A DNA stretch of 44,670 nucleotides from Propionibacteriaceae bacterium (GTDB lineage: Bacteria > Actinomycetota > Actinomycetes > Propionibacteriales > Propionibacteriaceae): the NCBI GenBank assembly GCA_030538315.1, contig JAUNUF010000012.1:1-44670 (forward strand). Direction: 5' to 3'. The position numbers and the translations under genes were made by a program. Of the stretch, positions 1-8,607 are shown piece by piece; within the stretch, counting starts at the first letter, position 1, and every line of letters begins with the position of its first letter. The notes beneath the pieces are model-generated. The model saw only the letters and a list, made by a program, of their open reading frames with translations. It was not told the DNA's origin and made no database searches.

Positions 1-42
1 GGCAGCAACGAATTGCTGCGCCAGGTTCTGGATCTCGTTCAT
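1..42 (-). CDS. 5' end of an unidentified gene (truncated by window edge)
   Basis: Reading leftwards, an ATG at position 42 opens a frame encoding MNEIQNLAQQFVAA before the window ends. An AGGAAG ribosome-binding site lies about ten bases upstream on the minus strand, which supports a genuine start. Fourteen residues are too few to assign a family. Confidence 0.5.
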   Translation of the reverse strand, partial: MNEIQNLAQQFVAA

Positions 43-200
43 GTGAATCATTCTTCCTGAACGCACTGACAAAAATGGTCGCAGGAAGCCCCATTCCGGA
101 GGTTCCAAGGTAACGGTTCCATAACGTTGCGAGGGCCGCAGATGCCGCGGGATTACTCCGCTCCGATCGCCGTGTCGAGAGCGTCGGAGAAGTCCTTCGT

Positions 201-231
201 GAGCATCCGCCGACTTCGTCGCGGGATGCTC
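201..231 (-). terminator. Hairpin downstream of the S9 peptidase gene
   Basis: GAGCATCC (201-208) pairs with GGATGCTC (224-231), and an inner stem CGAC/GTCG surrounds a TTC loop, giving about 12-13 base pairs. It starts 14 bases past the stop of the minus-strand S9 peptidase. No U-run follows, which is common for actinobacterial terminators, so the role is inferred from position and stem strength. Confidence 0.45.
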
Positions 232-244
232 CTCGGGAACCGGG

Positions 245-2275
245 TCAGAGCAGGTCGACCGGGCCCATCGGGCGGCCCTCACGCTTCGACGCGACGAACT
301 CCAACACCGTGTCGTACCAAACCTTGGCGTGCTGCGGCGTGAGGATCCAGTGGTTCTCGTCGGGGAAGTACAGGAACCTGTGCGGCAGGTCCGCAGGGTC
401 GCCGTCGTGGTTGCTCGCCAGGGCCCACCACAGGGCCAGACCTTCGCCGATGGGGACGCGGTAGTCCTTGTCGCCGTGGATGACCAGCATGGGCGTGACG
501 ATCCGGTCCGCGAACTGGTGTGGGGAATATGCAGCCAGCATCTCGGGGGTCATCTCGCGGCGCCAGTACCAGGCGGCGTCCGTGGTGGGGCCGAAGGATG
601 CCAGGTTCCACAGCGACGCGTGGCTGACGATGGCCTTGAAGCGATCGGTCTGCGTTGCGATCCAGTTGGCCATGTAGCCGCCGAACGAGCCGCCCATCAT
701 CACCGACTGGTCGTCGCGGATGTCACTGCGAGCCTCCACTGCGTCGGTGAGCGCCATGACATCGGTGTAGGGCTCGGCGCCCCACGTGCCCCAGCCGCGC
801 TGCACGAACGCACGGCCGTAGCCCGTGGACAGGGCGGGATCCGGCAGCAGCACCGCCTGGCCTCGTGACGCGAGCAGCCACGGGCACCAGCGCCACGACC
901 ATGCGTTCCAGGAGCTCACCGGCCCGCCGTGCACCCACAGGGTGAGCGGGGCGGGCGCGTCGGCGGAGGCTCCCTCTGGCAGCACCAGCCAACCGGGCAC
1001 GCGGGTGCCGTCGCTGGCGGTGGTCTCCACCCGCTCAACCCTGCCGGGCAGCGGCAGATACTCCACCGGGGCGGGTAGCACGCGTGATTCACCCGAGGCG
1101 ACGTCCACGGCCACGATCTCGCCGGGGCTGGAGTAGGACGTGCGCAGGGCGTAGAGGGTGGCGCCATCGGGGCTGCGAGTCACCGACGAATGGGCACCAG
1201 CTTCGGTCAGGCGGCGCACGTCGCCGGAGGCCACGTCCACTGCGAAGATGGGGGCCGCCCCGTCGTCGTCCGCCGTGACGAAGAGCGTCGCTCCATCGGG
1301 GGAGAAGGCCACGGGGGTGGGCCAGCGGTCCCAGCCCTCCGCGAGGAGGCGCCGGTCACCGGTGGCCAAGTCGATGAGGCAGAGCTTGTTGTCGTACGTT
1401 TCTTCGGGCGACGACTTGGCGCTCATGATGCACGCGACGGTGGCAGAGTCGTCGCTGATGACGGGATGGCTGAATTCGTGGTCGCCCCCGGCAGCAAGGG
1501 TGCGGCGTTCGCCGGTGGCCACGTCGATGACCTCGAGCTGGCCCACGGTTTCGCCGCGGGCGCTGGCCACACTCCAACTCACCACCACATGCCTGCCGTC
1601 ACGTGAAAGCACCGCCCCGTCGACGGAGCGTCCAACGTCGCCGGTGAGGTCGCGCAGGTCTGTGAGCTCGCGGTCGCCCTCGCCGCCCAGCACGGCCACC
1701 TTGAGGCGGGTGGTCTCCAGGCCCAGGTCGTGATCCCAGAACCGCACCGGATAGCCGTCGTGCAGGATGGCGGCGACCTTCTTCTTCGAGCGGGCCTCGC
1801 GCTTCTCCGCGTCGGCCTCCTCGCCGTCGACCCTGCGGTGCATCAGCACGCCCACCACGACGGTGTCCGCCTCGGAGGCGGTCAACACTTCGCCCCAGCC
1901 GCCGTCACGGCGGGCCAACACGTAGGCCTCGCCGCCGCCAGCAGGCAGGCACCACAGCGCGGTGGTGGACTTCTTCGGCTCGTCCTCCCCGGCGGCGGGG
2001 ATATCGCGCTTCGAGGTGAAGAGCAGCGATCCGTCGCGCAGGAACGCGGCCGCCGCCTCGCCCTGGACGGAGCGGGTGTAGCGCTGCGCCGGGCGCGTTC
2101 CCTCGACGTCGACGCGCCACAGGGAGGACGTGTACTGCGTCTTTTCCGAGTTCAGCGCCTGCACCGAGCACAGCAGCGTCGCGCCATCGGGGCTGAGGCT
2201 CAGGTCGCCGAGCCGTGGGAGCGCGATGTAGGCGTCGAGATCGAGCCAGGGGGAGGTTTCTACGTGCTGGGTCAT
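245..2275 (-). CDS. S9 family prolyl oligopeptidase-type serine peptidase
   Basis: A 676-residue cytoplasmic peptidase (no signal peptide seen) predicted to cleave short peptides or acylated N-termini. The N-terminal two thirds contain repeated SPDGATL-type strands typical of a beta-propeller (for example near residues 27, 200, 240 and 275). The C-terminal alpha/beta-hydrolase domain carries GGSFGGY with nucleophile Ser530, HGDKDYRVP with Asp604, and ENHWIL with His642, so the triad is complete. I chose the ATG at 2275 because the protein then starts MTQHVETSPWLDLDAYIALPRL, matching the family; the upstream in-frame extension runs into the divergent gene. It is divergent from the DUF4921 gene across 58 bases. 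Which S9 subfamily (acylaminoacyl peptidase or dipeptidyl peptidase-like) is not certain. Confidence 0.9.
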   Translation of the reverse strand: MTQHVETSPWLDLDAYIALPRLGDLSLSPDGATLLCSVQALNSEKTQYTSSLWRVDVEGTRPAQRYTRSVQGEAAAAFLRDGSLLFTSKRDIPAAGEDEPKKSTTALWCLPAGGGEAYVLARRDGGWGEVLTASEADTVVVGVLMHRRVDGEEADAEKREARSKKKVAAILHDGYPVRFWDHDLGLETTRLKVAVLGGEGDRELTDLRDLTGDVGRSVDGAVLSRDGRHVVVSWSVASARGETVGQLEVIDVATGERRTLAAGGDHEFSHPVISDDSATVACIMSAKSSPEETYDNKLCLIDLATGDRRLLAEGWDRWPTPVAFSPDGATLFVTADDDGAAPIFAVDVASGDVRRLTEAGAHSSVTRSPDGATLYALRTSYSSPGEIVAVDVASGESRVLPAPVEYLPLPGRVERVETTASDGTRVPGWLVLPEGASADAPAPLTLWVHGGPVSSWNAWSWRWCPWLLASRGQAVLLPDPALSTGYGRAFVQRGWGTWGAEPYTDVMALTDAVEARSDIRDDQSVMMGGSFGGYMANWIATQTDRFKAIVSHASLWNLASFGPTTDAAWYWRREMTPEMLAAYSPHQFADRIVTPMLVIHGDKDYRVPIGEGLALWWALASNHDGDPADLPHRFLYFPDENHWILTPQHAKVWYDTVLEFVASKREGRPMGPVDLL

Positions 2276-2320
2276 GCCCCCACCTTGCCACGATCCCCAG
2301 CGCAGCCAACGGGGTGGGGT

Positions 2321-2326
2321 TAGTGT
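2321..2326 (+). promoter_or_regulatory. Leaderless -10 of the DUF4921 gene
   Basis: TAGTGT lies exactly seven bases before the ATG at 2334. No Shine-Dalgarno sequence sits between them, so transcription probably starts at the start codon. No clear -35 is visible. Confidence 0.5.
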
Positions 2327-2333
2327 CGGGGGC

Positions 2334-3662
2334 ATGGCAGTGTTCGCCCGTGAACCCGAGTACATCACCGAGCTGCGCGACGGAACGGTCAAGCAGCTCA
2401 ACCCGTTCACCGGCACCGAGGTGTGGACCGTGCCCGGGCGCGGCAACCGGCCGCTGGGCCTGATCTCCCCGCACCCGTTGCCGCTGCGCGAAGAGGAGAA
2501 GGGGCGGCACTGCGCGTTCTGCGAGGCCCGCTACCTGGAAACCCCACCGGAGAAGTCCCGCGTGATCCGCAGGGCGGACGGGGAGTGGGAGACGATCTAC
2601 CGCAACCCGGCCGAGGAGCTGTTCACCACCGTCGCCGAGTTCCGGCGGGTGCCAAACCTGTTCGAGATCCTGAGCTACGACTACTGGCACCAGAACTACG
2701 GCTTCGAGTTGCCGGAGCGGGTGGCGCAGCGCAAGGCGGCCTACCTGTCATCGCCTGCCGGGCTCGATCACGTGATGCGGGTGGTGGAGGCCAAGCTGTA
2801 CGCCAGCGGGTTCAGCGACGAGCAGGTCGCCGACATGAGCCACGACGAGAAGATCGAGCGCGCATCGGGCTTCTTCGGAGGTGGGCACGACCTGATCGTG
2901 GCGCGGCGCCACTTCGTCGATGATGCTGCCGACGATTCGCAGCTGGCCTCGTCGGGAACCTTGACTCCGGATGAGCACGCCAAGTTCATCGCCTACACCG
3001 TTGAGTCCATGAGGATGGCATATGAGGTCAACCGGTACGTCCGTTACGTCGCGGCCTTCCAGAATTGGCTGAAGCCCGCCGGGGCGTCGTTCGACCACCT
3101 GCACAAGCAACTGGTCTCCATCGACGAACGCGGCACCCAGCAGGAATCCGCACTGGTGCGCTTGCGGGACAACCCCAACATCTTCAATGACGCGGCGGCC
3201 AACTACGCCGCACAGCGCAACCTGATCATTGCGGAGAACCCGCACGCCATCGCGTTCGCGGGCTTCGGCCACCGGTATCCCACCATCGAGATCTATTCGC
3301 GCAGCGTGCACTCGGATCCTTGGGAGCAGCACCCGGAGGAGATCCGTGGCATGTCGGATTTGATCCATGCCATGCACGCCGCCACGGGAGCAGATGTGCC
3401 GTGCAACGAGGAATGGCACTACCGCCCCATCGACCTGAAGAATCCCATGCCGTGGCGCGTGATGCTCAAGTGGCGGGTCTCCACCCTGGCAGGGTTCGAG
3501 GGCGCCACGAAGATCTACCTGAACACGATTGCGCCCACCACGCTGCGTGACAGGGTGGTGAACGCCCTCTACCCCCTGCGTGATGAGGGGTTGGTGGCTT
3601 CGGGCATCAAGATCGCGACGGAGGCCACCTGCGTGCCCAACCCGCTGAGGTACTCGCGCTGA
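2334..3662 (+). CDS. DUF4921 family protein (GalT/HIT-like fold)
   Basis: A 442-residue protein recognised as DUF4921, a family common in propionibacteria and relatives. It keeps landmarks of galactose-1-phosphate uridylyltransferase: a Cys60-x2-Cys63 pair (HCAFC) like the GalT zinc site, a His255-x-His257-x-Gln259 motif (FDHLHKQL) resembling the HxHxQ nucleotidyl-transfer motif, and a C-terminal segment PWRVMLKWRVSTLAGFEG (373-390). This suggests nucleotidyl transfer or hydrolysis on a sugar or nucleotide phosphate, but the substrate is unknown. I chose ATG 2334 rather than the upstream in-frame codon because of the -10 seven bases before it and because the family starts with a MAVF-like N-terminus. 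No Leloir-pathway gene is adjacent; the window's aldose epimerase is 30 kb away. Confidence 0.75.
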   Translation: MAVFAREPEYITELRDGTVKQLNPFTGTEVWTVPGRGNRPLGLISPHPLPLREEEKGRHCAFCEARYLETPPEKSRVIRRADGEWETIYRNPAEELFTTVAEFRRVPNLFEILSYDYWHQNYGFELPERVAQRKAAYLSSPAGLDHVMRVVEAKLYASGFSDEQVADMSHDEKIERASGFFGGGHDLIVARRHFVDDAADDSQLASSGTLTPDEHAKFIAYTVESMRMAYEVNRYVRYVAAFQNWLKPAGASFDHLHKQLVSIDERGTQQESALVRLRDNPNIFNDAAANYAAQRNLIIAENPHAIAFAGFGHRYPTIEIYSRSVHSDPWEQHPEEIRGMSDLIHAMHAATGADVPCNEEWHYRPIDLKNPMPWRVMLKWRVSTLAGFEGATKIYLNTIAPTTLRDRVVNALYPLRDEGLVASGIKIATEATCVPNPLRYSR

Positions 3663-3719
3663 TTAGTTGAAAATGCCCCTAGCGCCGTACGATTCTGCGG
3701 CGCGGCACTCCGCGCTGCA

Positions 3720-5150
3720 ATGCGAAAGGCCGGCACCCCAGTGGAGCAGTCCCGTCAGCCACCCCGTGGCGTCATCCCCATCCTGTTGATCGCCGCGTTC
3801 GTGGTCATCCTCAACGAGACGACGATGAACGTTGCGCTCAGCGCAATCATGAGCGACTTCGGCGTCACCGAACGCAGCGCCCAATGGCTCACCACGGCGT
3901 TCATGCTCACGATGGCCGTGGTGATCCCCATCACCGGCTGGCTCCTGGACCGCTTGACGACGCGTTCGGTGTTCCTCACCGCGATGGGTCTCTTCAGCCT
4001 GGGCACCCTGGTGTGCATGGTGGCGCCGTCGTTCAGCCTGCTGCTGCTCGGCCGCGTGGTGCAGGCCTCCGGCACGGCCATGATGATGCCGCTGCTGATG
4101 ACCACCATCATGCAGTTGGTGCCAGCGGGGGAGCGTGGCAAGACCATGGGCAACATCTCCATGGTGATCGCGGTGGCGCCCGCCGTCGGGCCCACGCTGT
4201 CTGGCGTCATCCTGCAGATGGGTTCCTGGCGGCTGATCTTCGGCGTGGTGCTCCCGATCGCGTTGGCGATGCTGGCTCTCGGCGCCGCGCGGCTGCGGAA
4301 CGTGAGCGAGCGCAAGGACACCCCGCTGGACCTCATCTCGGTGCCGCTCAGCGTGCTGGCGTTCGGGCCGCTCATCTACGGCCTGAGCGTCGTGGGGGCA
4401 GAGGATGTGGCGTTCTGGGTGCCCATGCTGTCCCTCGGCGTGGGCGTGGGCGCTCTGGTCGCGTTCATCGCTCGTCAGATGGTCCTCCAGGGCCGCGACG
4501 CCGCCTTCCTCGACCTGCGCACCTTCACCCAACTGCCCTTCACCGTCTCGGTGATCATGATGGCGATCGCCATGATGGCGCTGTTCGGCACCGTCATCAT
4601 GCTGCCGCTGCTGCTGCAGCGCGCCTTCGGCTGGGAGCCCGTCGAGGTGGGCCTGATGATGCTGCCCGGCGGCATCGCCATGGGGCTGCTTGGCCCGGTC
4701 ATCGGCCGCCTCTTCGACCGTGTGGGCCCGCGGGTGCTGGTGATTCCCGCCAGTTTCGTGGTGTTGGCCGTCTTCCTCTTCTCCACGCTCCAGCTGGGCA
4801 CCCCCGGCTGGGCGATCATGTTGGCCCACGTCGCGATGAGCGTCAGCTTCGCGGCCATCTTCACGCCGCTGTTCACGCTGGCTCTGGGGTCGCTGCCGCG
4901 CAAGCTGTACTCCCATGGTTCCGCGGTGATCGGTGCCGTGCAGCAGGTGGCAGGCGCGGCGGGCACGGCCCTGTTCGTGACAATCTTCGCGATGCAGACC
5001 GCCGTGGCGCGCCCGACGGCGGCCTCAGAGGGAGAGGCCATGCTGGCCGGCTCCCACTGGGCCTTCCTGGGCGCAGGTGCGATCTGGACCGCCGCGGTGA
5101 TCGCGGGCTTCTTCCTGCGCAAGCCCGAGGAGCCGGCTACCGCTCCCTGA
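3720..5150 (+). CDS. MFS transporter, DHA2 (EmrB/QacA-like) drug:H+ antiporter
   Basis: A 476-residue polytopic membrane protein with about 12-14 hydrophobic segments. After the first loop, GWLLDRLTTRSVF matches MFS motif A, and the fifth-helix stretch NISMVIAVAPAVGPTLSGVI matches the antiporter motif C. The early motif NETTMNVALSAIM is typical of DHA2 exporters, so proton-driven efflux of drugs or metabolites is likely; the substrate cannot be read from sequence. The ATG at 3720 has no Shine-Dalgarno. An in-frame GTG at 3741 has GAAAGG eleven bases upstream and is a credible alternative start. The 3' end overlaps the convergent DinB-like gene by 14 bases. Confidence 0.85.
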   Translation: MRKAGTPVEQSRQPPRGVIPILLIAAFVVILNETTMNVALSAIMSDFGVTERSAQWLTTAFMLTMAVVIPITGWLLDRLTTRSVFLTAMGLFSLGTLVCMVAPSFSLLLLGRVVQASGTAMMMPLLMTTIMQLVPAGERGKTMGNISMVIAVAPAVGPTLSGVILQMGSWRLIFGVVLPIALAMLALGAARLRNVSERKDTPLDLISVPLSVLAFGPLIYGLSVVGAEDVAFWVPMLSLGVGVGALVAFIARQMVLQGRDAAFLDLRTFTQLPFTVSVIMMAIAMMALFGTVIMLPLLLQRAFGWEPVEVGLMMLPGGIAMGLLGPVIGRLFDRVGPRVLVIPASFVVLAVFLFSTLQLGTPGWAIMLAHVAMSVSFAAIFTPLFTLALGSLPRKLYSHGSAVIGAVQQVAGAAGTALFVTIFAMQTAVARPTAASEGEAMLAGSHWAFLGAGAIWTAAVIAGFFLRKPEEPATAP

Positions 5151-5712
5151 ACGACTCCGCGATGCCGGTGAGCCGCAGCACGTGTGTGTCCCACCCGCCG
5201 TCGGGCTCCCACAGGTTGGTGTTCCCCGAATGCAGGCCGGCGTGTCCGTCGATCGATTCCCGCACGATGTCGGCGTGCCCAGCGTGGCGCGTGATGTCGC
5301 CCAGCGTGTGGACCAGAACGAAGCCCAGAGTGGTCTCGCTCTTGTCTCCCCACCACGGCACGCGACCGGCGGCCGCCAGGTCCATCTCCTCGATGGCGCT
5401 GTCCACCTCCCGTGCCACGTCGCGGTACAACTGGATGAGATCTGAGGCGCGCTCGTCCTCCGTGGCGTAGAAATCCGCGTTGGGCTCGGCGTCGAAATCC
5501 GGTTCCGGGACGGTGAGCTCCGACGGGCGGCCGAAGGACTGGATGAAGTAGCCATATTCCACGCCAAGGCAGTGCTTGATGAGGCCCAGCAGGTTGGTGC
5601 CCGTGTGGGTGCGGGGAAGACGCAGGTCGGTCTCGCTGAGCCCATCGGCCTTCCAGAGGAGGGCCTCACGCTGCAGTTTCAGCTGGCGGTGCAGGATCGC
5701 CTTGATGTCCAT
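5137..5712 (-). CDS. DinB/DUF664 family protein
   Basis: A 191-residue four-helix-bundle protein of the DinB/YfiT-like metal-binding family. The likely metal-ligand histidines are in LGLIKHCLGVE and in VLVHTLGDITRHAGHAD. Members include bacillithiol or mycothiol S-transferases and mycothiol-dependent isomerases, so a thiol-transferase role is plausible but not shown. The start is ambiguous: GTG at 5724 would overlap the M3 peptidase stop by four bases, ATG 5718 has no usable spacing, and ATG 5712 has GAGG six bases upstream, so I chose 5712. It follows the M3 peptidase gene closely and is probably co-transcribed with it. Its end overlaps the convergent MFS gene. Confidence 0.8.
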   Translation of the reverse strand: MDIKAILHRQLKLQREALLWKADGLSETDLRLPRTHTGTNLLGLIKHCLGVEYGYFIQSFGRPSELTVPEPDFDAEPNADFYATEDERASDLIQLYRDVAREVDSAIEEMDLAAAGRVPWWGDKSETTLGFVLVHTLGDITRHAGHADIVRESIDGHAGLHSGNTNLWEPDGGWDTHVLRLTGIAESFRER

Positions 5713-5720
5713 GGCCATCC

Positions 5721-7712
5721 TCACAGGGTGAGGCCGAGGCGATCGAGGAGCGGCGCGAGTTCAGGATCCCGGCCGCGGAAGGTGCGGTAGGTCTCCATGG
5801 GGTCGACGGAGCCCCCCGGCGCAAGCAGGGTGCGGCGGAAGTGCTCGCCGGCCTCGCGCAGCGTCATTTCCGGTACCTCGCCTTCGGTCTTCTCGCGGAA
5901 CCAAGCGACAGCGTCGGCGTCCATGACCTTGGACCAGGCGTAGCCGTAGTAGCTCGCCGAGTAGCCGCCGCCCCAGATGTGGGCGAAGTACTGGGTGCGG
6001 TACCGCGGCGGGACGAGGTCGTCGGTGAGGCCGTACTTCTCCAGGGCCTTCCGCTCGAATGCCTCCACTTCGTCTGCAGAGGTGGGCAGTTCGTCGAGCG
6101 GGGTGGTGTGCCAGACGAGATCGAGCAGTGACGAGATCTCCACCTCTGCAGTGGCGTAGCCCTGACCGAACTTCGAGGCGGCCTCCAACTTGCTGATCCA
6201 GTCGGTCGGCAGCACGCGGCCGGGCGTCCACGCCCAGTGCTCGTTGACCTGGCTGGGGAACTCGACGAAGTCGCGCGGGGTGTTGGTGCCGGAGAGGCTG
6301 GCGTAGCGGGAAGCGGCCAGCAGTCCGTGGAGCGCGTGGCCGAACTCGTGGAACATCGTGATCACGTCGTCCCAGGAGATGGCGGTGGTGGTCTGCGTGT
6401 AGTTGCAGTTGTTCGTGACGATGGGCAGGTCCCCGAACAGGTGAGCCTGATCCACCAGATTGGTCATCCAGGCGCCGCCGTTCTTGGTGGGGCGCGCCCA
6501 GAAGTCCATGATGAACAGCCCGAGCACGCCGTCGTCGTCGTGCACCTCGTAGCTTTCGGTGCCCGGCACGTGCCCCACCAGATCCGTTCGCAGGACGAAC
6601 TTCAGGCCGTACAATTCTTCCGCCGCGGCGTAGACGGCCGCCAGCACCTTGTCCACCTGCAGATATTCGCCGAGTTCTGCCTCGGCGAAGTCGAAGCGCT
6701 CGCGACGCACCAACGCCTCCACGAACGCCCAGTCTGCAGCGGTGAATTCAGCGCCGGGGTTGAGCTCGGCGTAGCGCTCACGCAACTGCACGCCCTCCTC
6801 CTTCGCCTTGGCCAACGCGGCCTGGGTGAGGGGGACGAGCATCTCCAGAATGGCGTCGGTGGTCTTGGCGGTGCCGGATTCTGCGGCGATGGCGGCGTGG
6901 TTCGGGTAGCCCAGCAAGGTGGCGCGCTCGGCGCGGAGGCGGGCGATCTCGACGATCACTGCGCGAGTGTCGAACTCACCGCTGAGGGCCCGGGTTGTGG
7001 AGGCCTCATGGAGCCGACGGCGCACATTGGCGTTGGTGAGCTTCGCGCCCAGCGGCTGCTGGGTGGTGTTGACCAGTTCGATGCGGTATCCGTCATCCGT
7101 CTTCAGCGCGGCCTTCTCGTTGGCCGAGAGCCCCTCGAGGTCCTCCTCGGAGACGCTGAGGCCGCCGGCGACGCGGGCCTCGCGGTTGAGGGTCTCGAAC
7201 TGGCTCTGCAGTTCGGCCAGGCGCTTGTTGAGTTCGCGGAGGCGACCCTGCTCATCATCGGAGAGCTCCACACCGGCTCGACGGAACGCTCGAAGGAGCT
7301 CATCCAGCAGGTACCGGTCCTGGGCATCCACCTCCACTTCACCTGCCTCGACCCGAGAATCAAGGGCCTTCAGCCGGTCGAAGAGGCCGCGGTCGAGGTA
7401 GATGGCATCCGAGTGCTCGGCCAGCCGCGGAGCGATCTCCTGCTCGATCTCGATCATCGCCGGCGTGGCATCCGAGGAGTACACGGTGAAGAAGACGTTC
7501 AGCGCGCGGCGAAGCGTTGCCTCAGCTGAATCCCAGGCGGCCAGCACGTTCTCGACGGTGGCGGGGGACTCGTCGCCCCGCAGCTTCGCGAGCGCACCCA
7601 GGTGCGAGCGCATGCCCTCCTCGATGGCGACGTGGTAGTCGCGCGGGGTGGCTTCCGCGAAGTGGGGGAGCGTGAAGGGCAGGTCGGCGCTGAGCACAGG
7701 GTTGATCGACAT
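5721..7712 (-). CDS. M3 family metallopeptidase (oligopeptidase A / dipeptidyl carboxypeptidase type)
   Basis: A 663-residue cytoplasmic zinc peptidase that degrades oligopeptides. The thermolysin-like motif HEFGH is at residues 455-459 (FHEFGHALHGLL), and the third zinc ligand is probably Glu484 in RDFVEFPSQVNEHW, a signature of the M3 family. The length is normal for Dcp/OpdA enzymes. I took ATG 7712 (MSINPVLSADLPF) over the upstream in-frame codon because TAGGCT lies seven bases before it, making a leaderless start likely. Upstream, the ctaA stop codon TAG forms the first three bases of that -10 hexamer. Confidence 0.93.
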   Translation of the reverse strand: MSINPVLSADLPFTLPHFAEATPRDYHVAIEEGMRSHLGALAKLRGDESPATVENVLAAWDSAEATLRRALNVFFTVYSSDATPAMIEIEQEIAPRLAEHSDAIYLDRGLFDRLKALDSRVEAGEVEVDAQDRYLLDELLRAFRRAGVELSDDEQGRLRELNKRLAELQSQFETLNREARVAGGLSVSEEDLEGLSANEKAALKTDDGYRIELVNTTQQPLGAKLTNANVRRRLHEASTTRALSGEFDTRAVIVEIARLRAERATLLGYPNHAAIAAESGTAKTTDAILEMLVPLTQAALAKAKEEGVQLRERYAELNPGAEFTAADWAFVEALVRRERFDFAEAELGEYLQVDKVLAAVYAAAEELYGLKFVLRTDLVGHVPGTESYEVHDDDGVLGLFIMDFWARPTKNGGAWMTNLVDQAHLFGDLPIVTNNCNYTQTTTAISWDDVITMFHEFGHALHGLLAASRYASLSGTNTPRDFVEFPSQVNEHWAWTPGRVLPTDWISKLEAASKFGQGYATAEVEISSLLDLVWHTTPLDELPTSADEVEAFERKALEKYGLTDDLVPPRYRTQYFAHIWGGGYSASYYGYAWSKVMDADAVAWFREKTEGEVPEMTLREAGEHFRRTLLAPGGSVDPMETYRTFRGRDPELAPLLDRLGLTL

Positions 7713-7719
7713 GGACCCA

Positions 7720-7725
7720 AGCCTA
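7720..7725 (-). promoter_or_regulatory. Leaderless -10 of the M3 peptidase gene, overlapping the ctaA stop codon
   Basis: On the minus strand TAGGCT is followed by seven bases and then the ATG at 7712. Its first three bases (7723-7725) are also the TAG stop codon of ctaA. Confidence 0.5.
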
Positions 7726-8607
7726 TGCGCGCTGCTCACCTCTGGTCGAGAAGAGCAGCCACGCCGCGGCGGCGGTCAAGAGCGTCAGGCCAACCATGTG
7801 CAAGCCCACGACGAACTCCGGCAGGCCGAAGAAGTACTGGATGTAGCCGATGACGCCCTGCAGCGCGACGGTGATCAGCAACAGCCGTGCGGCCTTGGTG
7901 GGGCGTGCCTGACGGGTCTTGGTGAACACGAACACGCACAGCACTGTCAAGGCCACCACGAGCCACGCGGAGCCAGCATGTATCCGGGCGACGAACTCGA
8001 GGTCAAAACCCGTACGGGGGGCTTTCGCGTCACCGGCATGGGGGCCGGATCCGGTGACCACGGTTCCAAGCCAGATGGACAGCATCGTGGCCACGAACGT
8101 GACGAGCACCAGCCACCGCTGGCCGGAGACCAGGGGAGTGGGTTCCACGTTGTAGCCCAAGGCCAGAGCCCACACGCACACGACGATGAGGGCCACGGAC
8201 AGAAGCAGGTGGAACGCAACGACGAACGGGTTGAGGTCGCTCCACACCACGAAGCCGCCGATGACGCCTTGGAACGGGATGCCGATGCCCACGATGAGGG
8301 TGATCCACCAGAGTTTGGAGAGCATTCCCCGGTTGCGCCAGGCGGCGATGAAGGCGCCGATCGCCGCCGCGGCCAGCACGAAGGTGAGCGTCCGGTTGCC
8401 GAACTCGATGGCGCCGTGGAAGCCGTTTTCCACCGTGGTGGTCCAGGTATCTGGTGTGCACTTGGGCCACTCGGAGCAGCCCAGGCCAGAGGCGGTCAGG
8501 CGAACCACCGCTCCGGTGACGATGATGCCCATGTTGCAGATCAGCGAGATCCACAGCCAGGTGCGCAGGGCGCGTTCGCCGTCGACCAGTTTCTTCAGGA
8601 CGTCCAC
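7723..8607 (-). CDS. ctaA: COX15/CtaA family heme A synthase
   Basis: A 294-residue integral membrane protein that oxidises heme O to heme A for aa3-type cytochrome oxidase. About eight hydrophobic helices alternate with conserved histidines in GFHGAIEFGNRTL, VVAFHLLLSVAL, ARIHAGSAWLVV and VVGLHMVGLTLL, the heme-binding histidines of this family. A Cys pair in GLGCSEWPKCTPDTW matches the extracellular disulfide of CtaA. The best start is GTG at 8607 (VDVLKKLVDGERALRTW), overlapping the ABC permease stop by 13 bases; the longer upstream frame is low-complexity arginine-rich shadow. The gene sits at the end of an ATPase-permease-ctaA minus-strand operon, an arrangement also found beside suf genes in mycobacteria. 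Confidence 0.88.
   Translation of the reverse strand: MDVLKKLVDGERALRTWLWISLICNMGIIVTGAVVRLTASGLGCSEWPKCTPDTWTTTVENGFHGAIEFGNRTLTFVLAAAAIGAFIAAWRNRGMLSKLWWITLIVGIGIPFQGVIGGFVVWSDLNPFVVAFHLLLSVALIVVCVWALALGYNVEPTPLVSGQRWLVLVTFVATMLSIWLGTVVTGSGPHAGDAKAPRTGFDLEFVARIHAGSAWLVVALTVLCVFVFTKTRQARPTKAARLLLITVALQGVIGYIQYFFGLPEFVVGLHMVGLTLLTAAAAWLLFSTRGEQRA

Noticed and set aside
3663-4916. 417-residue minus-strand reading frame antisense to the MFS gene
   Set aside because: Its product is a His/Gln/Glu/Arg-rich low-complexity string with no domain, exactly antisense to a well-recognised transporter. It is a typical high-GC shadow frame.
6237-7529. 430-residue plus-strand frame antisense to the M3 peptidase
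   Set aside because: No family resemblance and no plausible promoter or ribosome-binding site; the opposite strand encodes a complete zinc peptidase.
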